Origin: Microcaldota archaeon
GTDB lineage: Archaea > Micrarchaeota > Micrarchaeia > Micrarchaeales > Micrarchaeaceae
Direction: 5' to 3'
Assembly: GCA_021791535.1 (NCBI GenBank)
Contig: JAJYWI010000021.1
Coordinates: 42,507 to 106,506 of the forward strand
Length of the DNA stretch: 64,000 bases
This document shows, piece by piece, positions 15,686 through 24,609 of the stretch. The notes below the pieces were generated by a model. That model was not told the DNA's origin and did no database searches. It saw only the letters and a program-made list of their open reading frames with translations. The translations under genes were made by a program, and so were the position numbers. Position 1 is the first letter of the stretch; every line of letters starts with the position of its first letter.

Positions 15686-17155
15686 TCACTTCGCTATTTT
15701 CTCAAGTATCGGGTATGTCTCATACAGCCTATCCTGCTCGAGCTGCTGGTAGAGCATGTATATTATGCCGACTGTGAGCAGTATGCCCATCCCTGTGCCT
15801 ACAGCGCCCGTGAGCGTCGCAAGCGCAGCGAGAAGGCCTACGAATATGCTGCCAAGCACGGTTATGGTCGGTATGTACTTGTTAAGTATGCCCTCGACTA
15901 TCCTCGGATCCCTTCTGAACCCAGGAATCTGCCAGCCCATGTCACCCAATTGCTCTGATATGCTCTTTGGGTTCTGCCCGGTCATCTCAACCCAGAACTT
16001 TCCGAAGACTATGCAGAGTATGACAAGCACAACCGTGTAGACTATCACATGCACCCACTCCGGCACAAGCACAAAGCCTCCCCATGGGAGGAAGAGCTGG
16101 GTCGTGTGCGTCGCCAGGTACGTGAAATAGGTGCTGTATCCGCCTATGCCTCCATAATTGGCTGAGTACGGGAGCGGGAATGTCGGTGATATCAGGTACG
16201 CGATGCCGCCATTAAGCTGGAGCGTCGTTCCCCCTCCGGTAGTGCCGACAGGCTGGTACAGCGCGAAGAACTTCGCAAGTCCTGCAAGCGATCCCTTCAC
16301 ATTTGCGAGGAACCGCAGCCAAACTGTTGCGCTAAGCTCCAGTGACGACGCCAGTATCACCGGAAGCACGCTGACATACAGGAACGGTATCGGAAGGCGG
16401 CCGCCAACGCCCCTCAGCTGCTCGAACGACAGCGGGAGCTCTATCTTCATTTCATAAGCGTATATGCTGACCAGGAAAACGAGTATCGCAAAGAACAGCG
16501 GTCCGAACGCGAGCATCGCGTTAGGTATGGCTGACGCGCCTCCAGCCTGAACTGCCGCTATCGCCTCCGGTATCAATATCCCGAACGTACCAGCCACTAT
16601 CGCGTATGATACCCCAGCGGCGATGAAGACGTTTATGCCTGATGTTATGCCGTACTTCGTCATCATCTCGTCAAGATAGATTATCATTATGGCACCGATG
16701 GCGAGCTGCAGCACCACTAGCCCTACTACGGCGCTTGAGGCCACAGGCACATATCCTGTCACTACGAATATCGCAGACTCTACTACAGCGATGACTATCG
16801 CAGCCAGCTTCTGCAGGGTCTGGAAGCGCGCCCTCTGCGCAGTATCGTTCATGTCCATTTTTATTATCCCTGAACCTGCGATCAGCTGCAGCACTATGCT
16901 AGAGAGCACTATCGGGCCTATTCCTACCGTTATGACGCTGCCTATCCTCGCAGCGAATATTATGCTTACCAGCTGGAGCAGCGGCTGCGTTATCGCCTGT
17001 TGGTTGATGCCTATCGCATAGGTGTTGTAGAGCAGGAAGTAGATTCCGAGGATACCGGCCGTCCAGTACATTTTTTCTCTAAGCGATAGCGGAGTGGCTG
17101 GGCCACGTATCGTCGGTATGAACCTCGATATCCTGTCCATGAACTCCAGTGCCAT
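15686..17155 (-). CDS. secY: Preprotein translocase subunit SecY (Sec61 alpha)
   Basis: A 489-residue, ten-helix channel protein. The N-terminus FIPTIRGPATPLSLREKMYWT is the SecY/Sec61 signature region. FRRDPRIVEGILNKYIP is the conserved cytosolic loop 5 that contacts the ribosome and SRP pathway. It is not in a ribosomal protein operon here; upstream on the same strand is a V4R-like gene. Confidence 0.96.
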   Translation of the reverse strand: MALEFMDRISRFIPTIRGPATPLSLREKMYWTAGILGIYFLLYNTYAIGINQQAITQPLLQLVSIIFAARIGSVITVGIGPIVLSSIVLQLIAGSGIIKMDMNDTAQRARFQTLQKLAAIVIAVVESAIFVVTGYVPVASSAVVGLVVLQLAIGAIMIIYLDEMMTKYGITSGINVFIAAGVSYAIVAGTFGILIPEAIAAVQAGGASAIPNAMLAFGPLFFAILVFLVSIYAYEMKIELPLSFEQLRGVGGRLPIPFLYVSVLPVILASSLELSATVWLRFLANVKGSLAGLAKFFALYQPVGTTGGGTTLQLNGGIAYLISPTFPLPYSANYGGIGGYSTYFTYLATHTTQLFLPWGGFVLVPEWVHVIVYTVVLVILCIVFGKFWVEMTGQNPKSISEQLGDMGWQIPGFRRDPRIVEGILNKYIPTITVLGSIFVGLLAALATLTGAVGTGMGILLTVGIIYMLYQQLEQDRLYETYPILEKIAK

Positions 17156-17166
17156 CTACTCACCGT

Positions 17167-18207
17167 TCACTCCGCCGCTTTTCCGGTTATCCGCATCAGA
17201 TACGCGCCTCGTCTGGCCACTCTTGTCACCTTTGCGCCCTCAGCGATATGGTTCTTCAGCAGGCCGTTAATTAGCGCGATAGAGATATCGACGAACTCGC
17301 TCCTAGAGTGCATCCTGTCGAACGAAACATCAATCCTTATGGGACTAAGGCTTTTAACGCTTGCCTTGCCGATGCCGAGCAGCCTTATCACCCGCTCGAT
17401 CCTTGCCGCAGCAGTCCTTGCTGCTATTTTTGCCTTGCCTGTGAAGATTGCCGATGCCAGTTCGCTGCCTATGTACGACGCCACATGCCCAATCTCGTCC
17501 TGGTAAGGCCTCTCGAGCACGGCCGACATCGCAAGGCTGCGGTACTCCGGAGATGCGTGCATCTCGCTCTCCCTCTCCGCCTTTACCGTCTGCCTGGCCA
17601 GGTGTTCCACAAACCTGTGTATCGCAGCTTTGGCATCGCCGTGTACCTTTTCCATAAAGACGTCATACTTTGAAGAGAAGATGCACGAACCAGAGCCGTT
17701 GTTCGAGCACGCGCGCTCCACTACATCTACATACTGCTTCCTCGACGCCGTGGCGAAGCCGGATATGACGCCCGCCTCAAACGAGTGCATGTTGATGCCA
17801 AGGAACTCCTTTGACCTGTCGTACATCCGCATGTCGAGCCTGTCTGGGAATACGTTGTACATCACGCCTGCGTATCCAGCGTGCTCGAAGAACTTCACGA
17901 GGTCGCTTATCGATTCCTCATACAAAAGGTACCCTTTCGAATCGCTCAGCATCGAATATAGGTGCCTGCCTATGCGCATACCAGATCTCCTGCTTAAGCC
18001 GGACAGGCTTGGCGTAAGGTTTGCGAGCAGCGATGTGAATAGGACAGCGCTCTCAGGCATCCTTTCAGATACCTCTCCGCCGAGTATCCGTCCTATCAGA
18101 ATGCTCTCGCTCCCCCTAATGTAATGATGCGGTGCTATTATTGTGACCTGTTTCTGGCGCTGCGCAGACTTGCGCGCGCTCCGCAACGTGCGTTTCCCCT
18201 GCGCCAT
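17167..18207 (-). CDS. V4R-like domain protein, uncharacterised
   Basis: A 346-residue soluble protein. The middle region ends in SFEAGVISGFATASRKQYVDVVERACSNNGSGSCIFSS. This resembles V4R (4-vinyl reductase) small-ligand domains, which end in a Gly-x-x-x-C-x-F element. The N-terminus is very basic, and the C-terminal 100 residues form a separate alpha/beta part. It is 11 nt upstream of secY. V4R assignment is tentative and the role is unknown. Confidence 0.5.
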   Translation of the reverse strand: MAQGKRTLRSARKSAQRQKQVTIIAPHHYIRGSESILIGRILGGEVSERMPESAVLFTSLLANLTPSLSGLSRRSGMRIGRHLYSMLSDSKGYLLYEESISDLVKFFEHAGYAGVMYNVFPDRLDMRMYDRSKEFLGINMHSFEAGVISGFATASRKQYVDVVERACSNNGSGSCIFSSKYDVFMEKVHGDAKAAIHRFVEHLARQTVKAERESEMHASPEYRSLAMSAVLERPYQDEIGHVASYIGSELASAIFTGKAKIAARTAAARIERVIRLLGIGKASVKSLSPIRIDVSFDRMHSRSEFVDISIALINGLLKNHIAEGAKVTRVARRGAYLMRITGKAAE

Positions 18208-18265
18208 ACTCTGTCTTTTACAGCTTAGTTAATAAAAGCTTGTTTCTAGCGCCCCCTTTCATACA

Positions 18266-18742
18266 TCATGACAGTTTCCAAGAGTTGTAGGCTATCAGGA
18301 CGATATTGATTGCGATGAGCGCAGACACTATCTCTATCGAGTAGTTGACTATGAACGCGTTGGCTACCGATACCTCAGCTATGCTGAGACCGAACGCCGT
18401 TATCCCATAAAGCAGCGGCGCTGAGCAGCCGCATCCGGATATGACCCCCGCGAAGACGGTAGCGAATGCGCCTGCCGTGCCTGCCTTCACCCCTAGGCGT
18501 CCTTTCGATGTATTCCTCAGAGTGAATACCCCTATAGTGAGCATCATTGACGCTGTTATGACAAGCGCGTATATCAACGGCTTTGGTACTGTTATAAGCA
18601 GCACGCCGTAGTTCTGCAGGCGTATCAGGTAGGTGAAGATCAGGTAGTACACGGCCGCAACCGCTATGTTCAGCGCTATGTACTGTGGCCTGTATACGCG
18701 CGCGAGCGCTCTGCCAATGCTTGATGGTCTCAATCTACACAC
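18266..18742 (-). CDS. Small membrane protein with CGC motif
   Basis: A 158-residue protein with four predicted membrane helices. GVISGCGCSAPLLYG, in the third helix, carries closely spaced cysteines. The GTG start overlaps the end of the upstream DUF929 gene by 8 nt, indicating translational coupling. Pairing of a thioredoxin-like extracytoplasmic protein with a cysteine-bearing membrane protein suggests a disulfide relay, but no known family (DsbD, VKOR) is recognised. Confidence 0.65.
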   Translation of the reverse strand: MCRLRPSSIGRALARVYRPQYIALNIAVAAVYYLIFTYLIRLQNYGVLLITVPKPLIYALVITASMMLTIGVFTLRNTSKGRLGVKAGTAGAFATVFAGVISGCGCSAPLLYGITAFGLSIAEVSVANAFIVNYSIEIVSALIAINIVLIAYNSWKLS

Positions 18743-19841
18743 CCATACGGCTCTCTATCTTAGGTATGACAGGAAGCGAGCACACCGAGGCATTATTGCC
18801 GATGCTGCTGCACATCAGGGCCACATAGACATCCGCACCAGCATATTCGGTCCAGGCGAACTGCGTAGCCGGATGCGCAAGTTGCGCGTATACCTGCGCG
18901 TGGGTCATGCCCGTGAGCGGCAGCGTTGAGCCTGTAGGCGGGCCGTTACCGAAGTCCACCGCATCCGCACCGCTTGCAACATATTCTCCCCATATCGTGT
19001 ATGGCGTGCCACCGAAAGTGTTTATCTGCAGTATGTAATTGAACGCGTCTATGTACGCTGGTATCCCTGTCTCATTCAGTATCTTCTGCACCTTTGAGAA
19101 CGGGTTGAGCGTGAATCCTCCGGTTATTGGGTTGATGTCCTCCATAGGCAGGAAGTTGATGTAGCTGCTGTTGTAGAAACTGCCTGGGTTTACTGTAGAT
19201 GCGTTGTACTCGACAGGCCTCCAGTACAATGTAGGTACGTCGCCGTCGCCCAGGCTGCTGTAGCCGGTATAAAGGCGGGAGAAGCTGCCGAACCTGCTCA
19301 GCGCAAGTGCCATGGCCCACCTGTTCTCGCCGCACCACACGCAAGTTATGCTCCCATAGTAGATGACCGAAGGCTTGCCGTTCACGATGAAGTTGTTGAC
19401 CTTCAGCGGGGAAACCCCGACACTGTTGTTCAGCGTCCCGTTGAGAAGCATCTCTCCGGCAGTCTCGAAGTATGAGGCGGGAGCGTTGTTTATTATTGAG
19501 AGGTCTGTGCTGTTCAGCGGAGCGTTAAGATTGGTAAGCCTGTCGCCGAACGTGCCATTCTGCGTTATGATCGGATAGCCTGGCAAGCTGGTCGGAGGCA
19601 CAGGCAACTGGCTCTTTATGTCGTACGCCGGGTAGCTGGCATGCTGTCCCTGGGCTATGCTATTTGTCCGGTTCGCAAGCGTCGTGAGCTGCTGCGATAG
19701 CCTTACATTCTGGTTCGAGAGTGACGTTATGACTGTGCGTTGGTAGAGCGCTATGATCACTAGCACAGCTACCGCCGCCGCAAGTATTATGCAGCCTGCC
19801 CTTGGTCTTCTCCGCTTTGCTCTAGAACTCTTGGTGTTCAT
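18735..19841 (-). CDS. DUF929 family thioredoxin-like secreted protein
   Basis: A 368-residue protein with an N-terminal membrane anchor (ILAAAVAVLVIIAL), then a coiled linker and a DUF929 domain. The key segment is GKPSVIYYGSITCVWCGENRWAMALALSRFG. This has a CxxC redox motif at the thioredoxin position and the family's C..x..RWA..ALSRFG signature. It faces the cell exterior and probably acts on protein disulfides. It is coupled to the CGC membrane protein. Confidence 0.8.
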   Translation of the reverse strand: MNTKSSRAKRRRPRAGCIILAAAVAVLVIIALYQRTVITSLSNQNVRLSQQLTTLANRTNSIAQGQHASYPAYDIKSQLPVPPTSLPGYPIITQNGTFGDRLTNLNAPLNSTDLSIINNAPASYFETAGEMLLNGTLNNSVGVSPLKVNNFIVNGKPSVIYYGSITCVWCGENRWAMALALSRFGSFSRLYTGYSSLGDGDVPTLYWRPVEYNASTVNPGSFYNSSYINFLPMEDINPITGGFTLNPFSKVQKILNETGIPAYIDAFNYILQINTFGGTPYTIWGEYVASGADAVDFGNGPPTGSTLPLTGMTHAQVYAQLAHPATQFAWTEYAGADVYVALMCSSIGNNASVCSLPVIPKIESRMGV

Positions 19842-19943
19842 TCCGCATTCCGAAAAAAGGTTAACTTAATAATATTGTCCGGCTAAAGTATTTATATACG
19901 TGTGTGCATGCAGACCAAGCAGCTTCTTCAGAAGCCGGAAACA

Positions 19944-20726
19944 ATGCAGAAGAGCGTAGTGGAGATGGCCGATGCCCATTGCCACCTGAGCATACTGAGC
20001 GATCCACAGATAATACGCGACGCCGTGCTTTACGGTGTATCCACAATAATAACCGATGGGGTAGACACGCCGTCGAACATAAAGACGCTCGAGGTCGCAG
20101 ACAACAAGAATGTATTCGGCGCTGTGGGCGTAGACCCAGAGCACGCGTTGGCGATAGATGAAAGCTCTTTCGATAGGGAGATGGAGTTCAACATCGGCCT
20201 TGCAAGGAGGAATGCGGATCGCATAGTGGCTATAGGCGAAATAGGCCTTGACTACTCAATAGGCGGAGGACCGCGCAACATTGTCAGGCAGAAGAAGGTA
20301 TTTGGAAGATTTATAGACCTGGCAGAGGAGCTGAGGCTGCCTGTATCTGTGCATGCTAGGAATGCGATAGGCGATGTGCTCGATTTCCTTGTGGAACGGG
20401 AAGCAAAGAGGGTGCACCTGCACTTCTTCGAAGGAGGGGTTGAGGAGGCAAGAGTTGCACTGAAGCACGGCTATCTGATATCCGTGCCCCCGATCGAGTC
20501 GTCTAAGAGGAAAAGGGTTATTGCGATGATGCCTATAGAGAGCCTGATGGCCGAGAGCGATTCGCCTGTGGTCGGGCAGAACCCTAAGTCTGTCGAGAAG
20601 CCCATCAGGTACATAGCCGGGATAAAGAGGATGCCGTTCGAGCAGGTTGCAGCTGCGCTTGTTGCAAACACGAAGCGGTTCTTTGACGTGAATACGAAGG
20701 GCAGCGTGAAGATGATGCGTTATTAA
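19944..20726 (+). CDS. TatD family metal-dependent hydrolase
   Basis: A 260-residue TIM-barrel nuclease of the TatD family. Metal ligands are visible: DAHCHL at the N-terminus, GEIGLDY, VHARNA, HLHFFEGG and AESDSP. Members are 3'-5' exonucleases or deoxyribonucleases. Starts at 19902 and 19908 are in frame, but a TATA box TTTATATA at 19891-19898 predicts transcription from about 19920. The ATG at 19944 is therefore preferred. Confidence 0.85.
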   Translation: MQKSVVEMADAHCHLSILSDPQIIRDAVLYGVSTIITDGVDTPSNIKTLEVADNKNVFGAVGVDPEHALAIDESSFDREMEFNIGLARRNADRIVAIGEIGLDYSIGGGPRNIVRQKKVFGRFIDLAEELRLPVSVHARNAIGDVLDFLVEREAKRVHLHFFEGGVEEARVALKHGYLISVPPIESSKRKRVIAMMPIESLMAESDSPVVGQNPKSVEKPIRYIAGIKRMPFEQVAAALVANTKRFFDVNTKGSVKMMRY

Positions 20727-20750
20727 CTTTTGCTTCTCATTATTCACGAT

Positions 20751-20864
20751 GGGCCCATAGCTCAGCTTGGATAGAGCGACAGCCTTCTAACAAACTTCTT
20801 AGAAAGAAGTTCGATCAAGAAAGAGGAAAGCTGAAGGTCGCGGGTTCAAATCCCGCTGGGCCCG
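20751..20864 (+). tRNA. tRNA-Arg(TCT) with intron
   Basis: Acceptor stem GGGCCCA/TGGGCCC with discriminator G. D arm GCTC...GAGC, anticodon loop CTTCTAA (anticodon TCT), and T arm GCGGG TTCAAAT CCCGC. A 39-nt intron follows position 37 (about 20790-20828) and folds on AACTTCTT/AAGAAGTT, as in bulge-helix-bulge introns. Mature length is 75 nt. Accessory DNA begins directly 3' of it. Confidence 0.93.
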
Positions 20865-20933
20865 AGGAAATTTACCGTCGTAAAAGTCGTTCTGTTTAGC
20901 GCATGCTTTAAATAACTAAAATGGTGAATAACT

Positions 20934-21182
20934 ATGATGAAAGTTAATTCAAATGCCTTAGAAAAGCTGCATCCGCAGCTAGATTACGTCTATTATGGCG
21001 ACTGTTTAGAATATATGCGCCGTATGCCTAATTCTTGTGTAGATTTGATTATTACAGATCCTCCTTTCAATATTGGTAAAAAGTATGATTCGTATAAAGA
21101 CAATCTCAGGTTCGAAGAATATCTAAATTGGTGTTATCAATGGCTCGATGAAGCGGTCAGAATATTGAAACCAGAAGGCAGC
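20934..21182 (+). pseudogene. DNA methyltransferase (N4/N6 type), truncated
   Basis: The N-terminal third of a site-specific DNA methylase. YYGDCLEYMRRMPNSCVDLIITDPPFNIGKKYD contains the catalytic DPPF and the start of the SAM-binding region. Homology stops near ILKPEG (about 21180) and the frame then runs through unrelated sequence to a stop at 21240. The rest of the enzyme is absent. Base composition is more AT-rich than neighbouring core genes. It lies 70 nt after tRNA-Arg in accessory DNA. Confidence 0.8.
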
Positions 21183-21241
21183 TTAAGTCAAAGGAAGGTA
21201 TTTATATGTAGACAAGGTGAGCCTTGGTTAAGGGTGAAATG

Positions 21242-21541
21242 ATGCGCGTAGATTTTAGGGTGGAACAAGCTCAAGGAGCTAAACTAATCGTACAAGGAGG
21301 AAGTAGTGTTGCTGGAGGTGAATTTTTAGGCGGGATTCTGCGAAGAGATGGTGAGGTTCTTGGAAGAATAGGCACAGTGTTTCGGCAGGGAGAAGATAGC
21401 AGAGTTACTGCGGCAGAGGTGTGGCCTGTAGATTTAGGCGAACGTCTAAAAAGCTTTATGAGACGTAGGAAGCCGGTCCCTTATGCTGGAGAGCCTACAT
21501 ATTATAGACGTTATCCAAGTTGGACTCAGATCATCGAATAA
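21242..21541 (+). CDS. Uncharacterised cassette protein
   Basis: A 99-residue protein with no recognised family. The first half is Gly-rich with short strands, and the C-terminus has an RRRKPVPY...YYRRYPSW segment. A TATA-like TATTTATATG at 21199-21208 suggests a nearly leaderless message. It is embedded between a truncated methylase and a copy of the dispersed right-end sequence, so it is probably cargo of the tRNA-linked cassettes. Confidence 0.55.
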   Translation: MRVDFRVEQAQGAKLIVQGGSSVAGGEFLGGILRRDGEVLGRIGTVFRQGEDSRVTAAEVWPVDLGERLKSFMRRRKPVPYAGEPTYYRRYPSWTQIIE

Positions 21542-21547
21542 ATAGGA

Positions 21548-21570
21548 GTTTCAAGACCGTTCTGCTTGCG
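21548..21570 (+). repeat. Cassette right-end sequence, partial copy
   Basis: The sequence TTTCAAGACCGTTCTGCTTG starts just after the cassette gene. It matches the left half of the 42-nt right block found complete at 53058-53100 and 58841-58882. The second half of the hairpin (GGTCTTTCAAC) is missing here, so this copy is decayed or cut. Confidence 0.75.
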
Positions 21571-21689
21571 TAATACCTGTTGGTGTAGTCGTCCTTTATT
21601 TTAGCAGTACAGGTAAATTTGACCGGCCCAGGAAAGGGCTCGGCAAAGGATTTTAACCATGCGCCTGAAATCATAAATAGGGTGCTTGG

Positions 21690-22691
21690 TTGAGCCCGGA
21701 TTTTTCGATTGTGACAACAAAGACGCCGCTTAGGGTCACGTTTACTGGCGGAGGCACGGATCTTATGGACTACTACACGAGACGCGGGCCTGGCGCAGTC
21801 GTCTCTGCCGCAATAAATAAGTATATCTATGTGACAGCGGCAAGGAATTTCTACCACGATGAGATAAGGGTTTCATATTCAAAGAGCGAGGACAAGCTCA
21901 AAAGCGTCGACGAGATACAGCATCCGGCAGTAAGGGAGGCGCTACGCCTGCTTGGCATAAATGGAGGCCTGCAGATTGTGAGCATAACCGAAATACCTTC
22001 AAAGGGTACTGGCCTTGGCTCGAGCAGCAGCTTCCTTGTTGGATTGCTTTACGCGTTGCACACTTGGCTTGGCGAGCCGGTGTCGCAGGAGCAGCTTGCA
22101 AGCGAAGCATTCCACATAGAAAGGGAGGTGCTCAAGGAAGAGGGAGGCAAGCAAGACCAGTATATTGCTGCGTACGGCGGCATAAGGCTCATGGAGTTCA
22201 ACAGCGACGAAAGCGTCTCAATGAGGCCCATAGTGCTCAAGAGCGACAGGCGCGAGCTACTGCAGTCGAGCTTAATGATGTTCTACACAGGCAGGGAGAG
22301 AAGCTCTGTGGAGATACACAAAGAGCAGGTAAAGGGCATAGAGGCCAAGCTGGATATCTACGATGAAATGCGCGACATGACGTACAAGACATACGACGCT
22401 ATCGCTAAATGCGATATCGAGGAGCTCGGCGCGCTAATGGATGCAAACTGGCAGTTTAAGAAGAAGCTGAGCAGCGGCATAAGCGATAGCGCGATAGACG
22501 CTTATTATGAAAAGGCGATAAGGGCCGGAGCCATTGGCGGCAAGCTGATGGGCGCTGGGGGCGGAGGCTTCCTGCTCTTTGTGGCGCCCAAGGAGAAGCA
22601 TGCTGATATCGCAAGCGCGCTTGGCCTACAGGAGGAGCCTTTCAGGCTCGATCCCCTTGGCTCAAGGATCATGAACATGGAAGGGCTGTGA
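21690..22691 (+). CDS. GHMP-family sugar kinase
   Basis: A 333-residue GHMP kinase most like D-glycero-D-manno-heptose-7-phosphate kinase and related sugar kinases. N-terminal TKTPLRVTFTGGGTDL, the ATP loop IPSKGTGLGSSSSF and the C-terminal GGKLMGAGGGGFLLF are the three GHMP motifs. A TTG start is used with GGTG five nt before it. It probably feeds glycan precursor synthesis for surface glycoproteins. Confidence 0.85.
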   Translation: MSPDFSIVTTKTPLRVTFTGGGTDLMDYYTRRGPGAVVSAAINKYIYVTAARNFYHDEIRVSYSKSEDKLKSVDEIQHPAVREALRLLGINGGLQIVSITEIPSKGTGLGSSSSFLVGLLYALHTWLGEPVSQEQLASEAFHIEREVLKEEGGKQDQYIAAYGGIRLMEFNSDESVSMRPIVLKSDRRELLQSSLMMFYTGRERSSVEIHKEQVKGIEAKLDIYDEMRDMTYKTYDAIAKCDIEELGALMDANWQFKKKLSSGISDSAIDAYYEKAIRAGAIGGKLMGAGGGGFLLFVAPKEKHADIASALGLQEEPFRLDPLGSRIMNMEGL

Positions 22692-22788
22692 TTTGCTGCT
22701 TCACGATACCTTTACGACTACTGCCCCTACGGCAAACGGCGCTTTTTGTACAAAACCACCGATGTCCCCGCATGCCGCATATAAAAGC

Positions 22789-23232
22789 TTAGCCGCTGTG
22801 CTCGGTTTTCTCGGCTGCCGCATCATTGCCAGGCCTGCCTCCCCTCTTTGACTGCTTCTCTATCCTGGCGTTGGCGAACTCTACCGCAAGGTCCTCATCC
22901 GCCGCGCTCTCCATCCATGCCTTTATGTAAATGGCGATGTTCCTGAACGGTTTGGAGAACCTGTCTGTGAGTTCGTACGCGCCGCTCTCATGCTTGAGCA
23001 GGCCGAGCTGCACGGCAAAGTCCAGGTACCTCTTTGCAGTAGCTACAGGTATGTTCTGCGGGGCCTCCTTAAGCCTGAGCGAGTGCTTCCTTTTAACCTC
23101 GAGCAGCAACGCCGCGAACCTGTAAGCTTCTGTTTCGTTGTCGTAGAAGAGCCTTGCTATGTCCTTTACGTTCACGCCCTTCAGCTTATCCTTGAGAGGC
23201 GCATCTTCGAACTCCCAGTACTTTATCGCCAT
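22789..23232 (-). CDS. Putative winged-helix protein
   Basis: A 147-residue soluble protein. VATAKRYLDFAVQLGLLKHESGAYELTDRF reads like a winged helix-turn-helix with recognition helix and wing, and the C-terminus is a charged disordered tail. It could be a transcription regulator or protein-interaction domain. It is separated from the GTPase gene downstream by about 60 nt. Confidence 0.5.
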   Translation of the reverse strand: MAIKYWEFEDAPLKDKLKGVNVKDIARLFYDNETEAYRFAALLLEVKRKHSLRLKEAPQNIPVATAKRYLDFAVQLGLLKHESGAYELTDRFSKPFRNIAIYIKAWMESAADEDLAVEFANARIEKQSKRGGRPGNDAAAEKTEHSG

Positions 23233-23293
23233 TGCTCCACTAATTATAAAATAACACGGAAAGGGTATTTAATCCTATTCCATAAATACGGAA

Positions 23294-24397
23294 TCATCTC
23301 TCCTTAATGAATGTTATTATGTCACCGTCTTCCAGCACGTGCGCGACGCCGACCTTCTGGTTGGCGAACCTAGCGCTCCTGCCGGATACCTGCGCGCACT
23401 TCAGCCTGTCGACTATCTGCGCATGGAACTTCCTCGCCGCCTCACCCACCGTTGCACCCCGCCTTAGCACCATCGAATGTGTATCCTCCCCGATTCTAGG
23501 TTTCAGGTATACCGTTATTATATCAAGCGCATCGTATATCTCGGCCTTAAGCCTATCGATGTTGGTCTTCTCTGTCGCGCTTACAGGGACTACGGCAAGT
23601 CCATACTTCTTTGACAGCGAGTCACCCACAGCGCGATAATCCTCCCTTGTGTCTATCTTGTTCAGCGCTACGATCGCCTTCATGTATTGCGCCGTGTTTG
23701 TTATTATGTCGATGAGCGTATCCTCGTCTGCCCTAGCCCATACCGAGACCACCGCGTTGTGGATGCCGAGCCCTTTCAATATCTCCTCCAGATAGCTGTC
23801 AGGCATGCCAGATCTATTTGTTTCGATTTTGATCCCGCCAGCAGGCTTCTCGCTTATCTGCACCGATGGCTTTCTCTCGTTTATCCGTATCTTGAGCGCA
23901 TGGAATTCTGCCAGGAGCCTGTCGAACTGCTCCAGGTTGTTTATGTCCACCACGAAGACGATAAGCTCAGCCGGCTTCAGCGCCGCGGCGACCATCCTGC
24001 CCCTTCCTGCGCCAAGGTGTGCATCCTCTATCAATCCAGGCAGGTCAAATATCTGTATATGAGAACCCTTGTACACCATCGTGCCTGGCACCACGGTAGT
24101 TGTCGTGAAGGCGTATTGTGCAGTTTTTGACCTAGTGTTTGCCAGGGCATTTATCAGCGACGATTTCCCTGCGCTCGGGAAACCTACCAGCGCAACGGTC
24201 GCATCGCCGCTCTTCTTCACGAAATATCCCTCTCCGTGCTTCTTCCTGCCTGACGCAACTATCTCCTTCTTTATCCTTGCGATCTTCGCGCGCAGCATGC
24301 CAAGGTGCAGGTTTGTAGCCTTATTGTACTTCGTTTTCTTGTACTCCTCGGTGAGCTCCTCCAGTTTTGTCGTCAGGGATTCTGTTTTTTCGGTCAT
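23294..24397 (-). CDS. DRG-family GTPase with TGS domain
   Basis: A 367-residue Obg/DRG-type GTPase linked to ribosome function. N-terminal coiled helix, then G1 GFPSAGKSS, G2 TTTTVVPG, G3 DLPGLIEDA, G4 NKID and G5 SATEKTN. A C-terminal TGS domain ends with VAHVLEDGDIITFIKE. The ATG at 24397 lies about 20 nt from a TATA-like AATATACA, so the message may be leaderless; a GTG three codons upstream is possible. Confidence 0.94.
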   Translation of the reverse strand: MTEKTESLTTKLEELTEEYKKTKYNKATNLHLGMLRAKIARIKKEIVASGRKKHGEGYFVKKSGDATVALVGFPSAGKSSLINALANTRSKTAQYAFTTTTVVPGTMVYKGSHIQIFDLPGLIEDAHLGAGRGRMVAAALKPAELIVFVVDINNLEQFDRLLAEFHALKIRINERKPSVQISEKPAGGIKIETNRSGMPDSYLEEILKGLGIHNAVVSVWARADEDTLIDIITNTAQYMKAIVALNKIDTREDYRAVGDSLSKKYGLAVVPVSATEKTNIDRLKAEIYDALDIITVYLKPRIGEDTHSMVLRRGATVGEAARKFHAQIVDRLKCAQVSGRSARFANQKVGVAHVLEDGDIITFIKER

Positions 24398-24497
24398 CTG
24401 ATACACAATTGTATATTTCAGTAAATAAATGTGGCTAAAATTGCCTTTTGTTTATCCCCCGTAGTTATATTCGGATGTTATTTTAAATACTTATCAT

Positions 24498-24572
24498 ATG
24501 AGTGGTTATAAAGTGGATGAAATGGCAAGGAAAATGAAGAGAAGGAAGGCAACAAGAAAAAGGAAGAGATAG
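24498..24572 (+). CDS. Very short basic peptide gene, candidate
   Basis: A 24-codon frame whose last 16 residues, MARKMKRRKATRKRKR, are almost all Lys/Arg. It sits alone between two divergent core genes, with TATA-like TTTTAAATACTT at 24481-24492 and a T-rich stretch after the stop. If transcription begins near 24512, the ATG at 24522 would be used, giving 16 residues. It resembles tiny ribosomal proteins such as eL41, but identity is not established. Confidence 0.4.
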   Translation: MSGYKVDEMARKMKRRKATRKRKR

Positions 24573-24609
24573 TTAGTCTCCTCCTTAGTTTTATTTCTAT
24601 TTTTTTCTA

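Noticed and set aside
15592-15777. A 61-codon Glu-rich frame before secY
   Set aside because: It overlaps the secY 3' end and the better-supported eL41 frame; composition mirrors the eL41 codons in another frame.
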